From contig NZ_SOCP01000022.1 in assembly GCF_004364325.1 (NCBI RefSeq), positions 124,001-188,000 of the forward strand: a stretch of 64,000 nucleotides of DNA, in the 5' to 3' direction. Position 1 is the first letter of the stretch, and each line of letters opens with the position of its first letter. Source of the DNA: Actinophytocola oryzae (GTDB lineage: Bacteria > Actinomycetota > Actinomycetes > Mycobacteriales > Pseudonocardiaceae). A model generated the notes under the pieces. It saw only the letters and a program-made list of their open reading frames with translations. It was not told where the DNA came from and made no database searches. Below are positions 59,362 through 64,000 of the stretch, piece after piece. The translations under genes were made by a program, and so were the position numbers.

Positions 59362-60218
59362 CTAGCCGTCTGGGTCCAAGATGGGCAATGTCTCTTCGGG
59401 TGAACTTTCGGGCAGCCGCCAGAACGCCGAGACCGGACCGACTCCGGCGCCGAGCGGGTACGCGTGCCTGACGGCGTTGGTGACGAACGTCTTGCCGAAC
59501 CGGACGGCCGCCGGCACCGACACTCCCCGCGCCAGCGCCGAGGTGATCGCCGACGCCATCGTGTCGCCGCCGCCGTGTGTGTGCCTGGTGTCGATCCGCT
59601 TGGCGGGCAGCTCCAGGAACGTCTCGCCGTCGTACAGGACGTCGACGCACTCGGGGTCGTCGTGGAGGTGGCCGCCCTTGACGAGCGCCCACTGCGGACC
59701 CATGGCGTGCAGTGCCCGCGCCGCCTCCCTGGCCTCGGCGTGGTCGTGCACGGTGATGCCCGTGAGCAGCCGGACCTCGTCGAGGTTCGGCGTGACCAGT
59801 GTGGCGCGCGGGAACAGCTCGTCGCGCAGGGCGTCCATGGCGTCGTCACCCAGCAGCGGGTCGCCGTGCATTGACGCGGCTACCGGGTCCACCACGAACG
59901 GGATCGTGCCGCGTCGCCCGATGTGGACGCGGTCGCAGGCCCCGGCCACCGCCGTGATGATCTCGGCGGTGGCCAGCATGCCGGTCTTCGCGCCCAGCAC
60001 CCCGATGTCGGCGGCGACGGTCTCGATCTGGGCGGCCACGACTTCCGCCGGGATGACCGAGACGCCGGTGACCCCGAGGGAGTTCTGCACGGTGACGGCC
60101 GTGATCGCGGTCATGCCGTGCACCCCGCACGCGAAGAACGTGCGGAGGTCGGCCTGGAGCCCCGCACCACCGCCGGAGTCGGACCCGGCGATGGTCAGGA
60201 CGCGGGGCGGCGTGGCGT

Positions 60219-60222
<4 letters not shown>
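59362..60222 (-). CDS. thiD: hydroxymethylpyrimidine/phosphomethylpyrimidine kinase
   Basis: Phosphorylates HMP and HMP-phosphate; 286 residues of the ribokinase fold. Motifs are TIAGSDSGGGAGLQADLRTFFACGVHGMTAITAVTVQN, VVDPVAASMHG, and the anion hole DTRHTHGGGDTMASAI, which normally reads GTGC/D; Gly-Gly-Asp is a conservative change. The GTG overlaps the thiC stop by GTGA. Confidence 0.95.
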
Positions 60223-61868
<1,646 letters not shown>

Positions 61869-61876
61869 GACTGGAT

Positions 61877-61981
61877 CTCCCTACGCCGGCATTACCCGGT
61901 CAGGTTCAGGCGGTCGGCAGAACCGGGTCCGTGACTGGACACCATCTGCCCTCTCAGCCCGCCAAGGCGCGAGCTCCCGCG
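61877..61981 (-). promoter_or_regulatory. TPP riboswitch (THI element) controlling thiCD
   Basis: Read on the minus strand: GCGGGAGCTCGCGCC, then CGGGCTGAGAGGGCAG, then GACCGCCTGAACCTGACCGGGTAATGCCGGCGTAGGGAG. All conserved TPP-aptamer segments are present in order. The element ends nine bases before the thiC ATG and includes its ribosome-binding site. Confidence 0.95.
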
Positions 61982-62071
61982 TTGATTGAGTTGTGCGCGC
62001 ACCTCGAACATAACCGGAGGTTCGCCGGGCTGCCAAGGGCAGGATGTCGGCGGCGGTACTACGGTGCACGG

Positions 62072-62647
62072 GTGGACGCCCGGGAAGGGAGCAGGCGAGC
62101 CGATCGCCGAGAAGCGGCAGCACCGTGTCCAGCCTGCGGTGAGCTGCTGGGCCGCGGCTACCCGTCCTGCGCGGCGTGCGCGGAGGCCGTCGACCGCCCG
62201 CTGCGGGCCGACTGGGACTCGCTGTCGAGCCGGGACCCGGAGGTCGTCGCCGACGCGGCACCCGGCGAGCACCCGTGGACGTGCGTCGACTGGGCGTTGC
62301 GCCAGCTGCGCTGCGAGGGCTGCGGCGGTGAGCTGGCCGCGGGTGCGGCAGGCTGCGTCGGCTGCGCCGCCGCGGACTCCGCCCGCTGGGAGACCCCGGC
62401 CCCCAACCCGCACGAGCACGCGCTGCGCACGGCGTCGGCGGTCCTGCGTGCACCGACGTGGCGCCGGGAGGCCGTCGTGTCGACCTGGCGGCTGGTGCTC
62501 CCGTTCGTGTTGACGGGCGCGCCGGTGTCGCCCGACGACCTGCGGACGGTCAGGACGTTCGTGCTGGCCGGCCGCTACGACGAGCTGGCCGCCCTGGAGA
62601 CGTTGCCCCTGGTGGTGCCGCTCCTGCCCTGGCGCCGAACGCACTGA
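62072..62647 (+). CDS. hypothetical protein with zinc-ribbon-like CxxC pairs
   Basis: A 191-residue protein of unknown function. Four CxxC pairs (PCPACGE, SCAACAE, RCEGCGG, GCVGCAA) in the first 100 residues suggest two zinc ribbons; the remainder is helical (TASAVLRAPTWRREAVVSTWRLVLPFVLTGAP). The GTG at 62072 is the most likely start. It is divergent from thiC. Its stop codon is embedded in the palindromic repeat at 62638. Confidence 0.7.
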   Translation: MDAREGSRRADRREAAAPCPACGELLGRGYPSCAACAEAVDRPLRADWDSLSSRDPEVVADAAPGEHPWTCVDWALRQLRCEGCGGELAAGAAGCVGCAAADSARWETPAPNPHEHALRTASAVLRAPTWRREAVVSTWRLVLPFVLTGAPVSPDDLRTVRTFVLAGRYDELAALETLPLVVPLLPWRRTH

Positions 62648-62696
62648 AGGACGCCTTCGTAACGGCCAGCGTTACGAAGGCGTCCTTCAGTGCGTT
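62638..62696. repeat. 27-bp perfect inverted repeat (palindromic unit family), terminator-like
   Basis: A perfect 27-bp stem with a 5-base loop (GCCAG). The left arm contains ACTGAAGGACGCCTTC (62643-62658), identical to the units at 46812-46887, and includes the stop codon of the preceding gene (TGA 62645-62647). A short T run (TTT) follows the right arm. It is likely a terminator built from a dispersed repeat. Confidence 0.92.
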
Positions 62697-62782
62697 TCGC
62701 CGGGCACGCGAAAGTCGGAGGTGTAGCGCCCGCCTCGCCTGGGTACCTGTGTCGAACGAGCGTTCGACGAGAGGAGTCGCTG

Positions 62783-62971
62783 ATGGTTACCCCCGTGCCC
62801 GACAAGGACCCAGAGGACTGGGTGACCGGTGACGAGCCGATGACCGGCCCCCAGCAGTCCTACCTCCACACCCTGGCCCAGGAGGCCGGCGTCGAGGTGC
62901 CGGACGACCTGACCAAGGCGCGTGCGTCCGAGCTCATCGACGAGCTGCAGGACCAGACCGGCCGCGGCTGA
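62783..62971 (+). CDS. DUF3072 family small protein
   Basis: A 62-residue acidic protein: EDWVTGDEPMTGPQQSYLHTLAQEAGVEVPDDLTKARASELIDELQDQTG, the DUF3072 signature (PMTGPQxSYLxTL). GAGGAG precedes the ATG. The function is unknown. It ends immediately before the convergent HtrA-like gene. Confidence 0.85.
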   Translation: MVTPVPDKDPEDWVTGDEPMTGPQQSYLHTLAQEAGVEVPDDLTKARASELIDELQDQTGRG

Positions 62972-63883
62972 TCAGCCGACGGTCAGCTCGGTGGGGCGGG
63001 CGTAGACGTCGACCATCGCGCCGTTGCGCAGCACGGTCACCGCGAGGTCCGTGCCGATGACCTCCGCGAACAGCTTGCGCTGGATGCCCTGGGCGTCGCG
63101 GATCTGCTCGCGGGCGACCGTGAGGATCATGTCGCCCCTGCGCAGCCCCGCGCGGTCCGCCGGACCGTCCGCCACGACCTCGATCACGCGGAGACCCGCG
63201 CGCTGGCCGGTGCGGTGCGCCACGTCGTCCGGCAGCGGTGCCGGGACGCCGACCACGCCGAGGTACGCGCGCCGCACGCGCCCCTCGACCATCAGTGTGT
63301 CGATGATCCGCCGTGTCGTCGGGTTGATCGGCACCGCGAGACCGAGGCCGAAACCAGCGACCGCCGTGTTGATGCCGACCACGTCCGCGTGCGAGTCGGC
63401 CAGCGCGCCCCCCGAGTTGCCGGGGTTCAGCGCCGCGTCGGTCTGGATCACGTCCTCGATCACGCGTTGGGCCTGCCCACGCGTGACCGGCAGCGAACGG
63501 CCGAGCGCGCTCACCACGCCCGCCGTCACCGACCCGGCCAGGCCGAGTGGCGAGCCGACCGCGACGACCAGCTGGCCGACGACCAGCTCGTCCGCGTTCC
63601 CGAGGACCGCGGGCTCCGGCGCCTCGAGCGCCTGGAGCACCGCGAGGTCCGAGAGGGGGTCCACGCCGACCACCTCGAACGGCGACTCCTCACCGTCGGA
63701 GTACGTCGCCTCCCCGTGGGCCGCCGACCCGACGAGGTGGGCGTTCGTCAACATGTGCCCGTCGTCGGTGAAGATCACCGCCGAGCCGCTGCCGCGGCGC
63801 ATCGCCACGCTCGCCACGTGTGGCGTCAAAGTTCTCGCAACCGCGCTCACCGTGCGCGAGTATGCGTCAAGCTCCCCTGCCAT
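62972..63883 (-). CDS. HtrA/DegP-like serine protease with PDZ domain
   Basis: A 303-residue S1C protease. The triad is His in MLTNAHLVG, Asp in DPLSDLAVL and Ser in ALNPGNSGGAL; a single PDZ domain (about 205-295, YLGVVGVPAPLPDD...GPADRAGLRRGDMIL) follows. There is no signal peptide or transmembrane helix, unlike most HtrA proteins, so it appears cytoplasmic or the true start is further upstream. The ATG 63883 is favoured by a promoter just upstream; TTG 63898 is in frame. Confidence 0.9.
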   Translation of the reverse strand: MAGELDAYSRTVSAVARTLTPHVASVAMRRGSGSAVIFTDDGHMLTNAHLVGSAAHGEATYSDGEESPFEVVGVDPLSDLAVLQALEAPEPAVLGNADELVVGQLVVAVGSPLGLAGSVTAGVVSALGRSLPVTRGQAQRVIEDVIQTDAALNPGNSGGALADSHADVVGINTAVAGFGLGLAVPINPTTRRIIDTLMVEGRVRRAYLGVVGVPAPLPDDVAHRTGQRAGLRVIEVVADGPADRAGLRRGDMILTVAREQIRDAQGIQRKLFAEVIGTDLAVTVLRNGAMVDVYARPTELTVG

Positions 63884-63897
63884 CGCACTCACCGCCA

Positions 63898-63924
63898 ATT
63901 ACACCGTTGCATCCTTGAACTCAA
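63898..63924 (-). promoter_or_regulatory. candidate promoter of HtrA-like gene
   Basis: Minus-strand TTGAGT (63924-63919) and TGTAAT (63903-63898) are separated by 15 bp. A start site about seven bases further would fall near the ATG at 63883, giving a very short leader. The spacing is short, so this is tentative. Confidence 0.35.
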
Positions 63925-64000
63925 GTGTGCGTCCGGGACGGTTCGTTCCGCGTTCGCCGTGAGCGGACTGTTACGACTGCAGGTCCTCCACCGCGGGGTT

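Noticed and set aside
61931..62071. Longer N-terminus for the zinc-ribbon protein
   Set aside because: The extension would overlap the divergent TPP riboswitch region and is not protein-like; GTG at 62072 is preferred.

Overview
The window is high-GC (roughly 70%) actinobacterial chromosome. The GC-rich third codon positions, the many GTG/TTG starts, CarD, an AfsR-type SARP regulator, a DosRS-like two-component pair and an SSI-type protease inhibitor all point to a filamentous actinomycete. The block mutY / carbonic anhydrase / membrane protein / radA / lipoprotein / carD / ispD / ispF / cysS / rlmB matches the core arrangement known from Mycobacterium tuberculosis (Rv3579c-Rv3589c). I infer a member of the Pseudonocardiales (Lentzea/Saccharothrix-like). 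The species cannot be named from the sequence alone.

Layout. 1-12.5 kb: a partial M1 metallopeptidase lipoprotein, an alpha/beta hydrolase, a LigT-like protein, a Tat-exported amidase, mutY, a beta-carbonic anhydrase, a LacI regulator facing a znuACB zinc-uptake operon, an aldo/keto reductase and a DUF445 membrane protein. 12.5-15.1 kb: a visibly AT-richer island with a truncated HD-domain gene and a darT-darG toxin/antitoxin pair (ssDNA ADP-ribosyltransferase plus macrodomain hydrolase). 15.1-23 kb: an MBOAT acyltransferase, then rlmB, cysS, ispF, ispD and carD on the minus strand, with an LpqE-like lipoprotein and radA leaving on the plus strand. disA, which adjoins radA in mycobacteria, is not here. 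23-29 kb: an ECF sigma factor with a membrane partner, then otsA and an unusual OtsB-GH15 fusion.

29-42.6 kb is accessory and regulatory: OsmC, tRNA-Thr(TGT), an 8-bp tandem repeat next to a frameshifted peptidoglycan-binding pseudogene, a YciI/ECF42 pair, a P450, a degenerate acyl-AMP-ligase-like protein, an SSI-type inhibitor, several small enzymes, a TetR/NTF2 divergon with two matching operators, and a PPOX / GAF-kinase / response-regulator cluster with a DosR-like box. 42.9-53.6 kb: an AfsR-type regulator followed by a possible pseudoknot RNA and a strong hairpin, an SGNH hydrolase, DUF3159, an amino-sugar locus (GlcNAc-type kinase, HxlR, SIS protein, GntR) with a near-consensus DasR (dre) operator, an MFS exporter and a threonine dehydratase. 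53.7-64 kb: a secreted S1 protease and a stand-alone clpP sharing a terminator, thiamine synthesis in two TPP-riboswitch units (thiOSG with divergent thiE; thiCD) around a voltage-gated channel, and an HtrA-like protease.

The less ordinary observations are a palindromic repeat family fused to the stop codons of three genes, the interleaved inverted repeats at 45.08-45.13 kb, the DosS-like sensor without the usual haem loop, the degenerate adenylation protein, and the OtsB-GH15 fusion.
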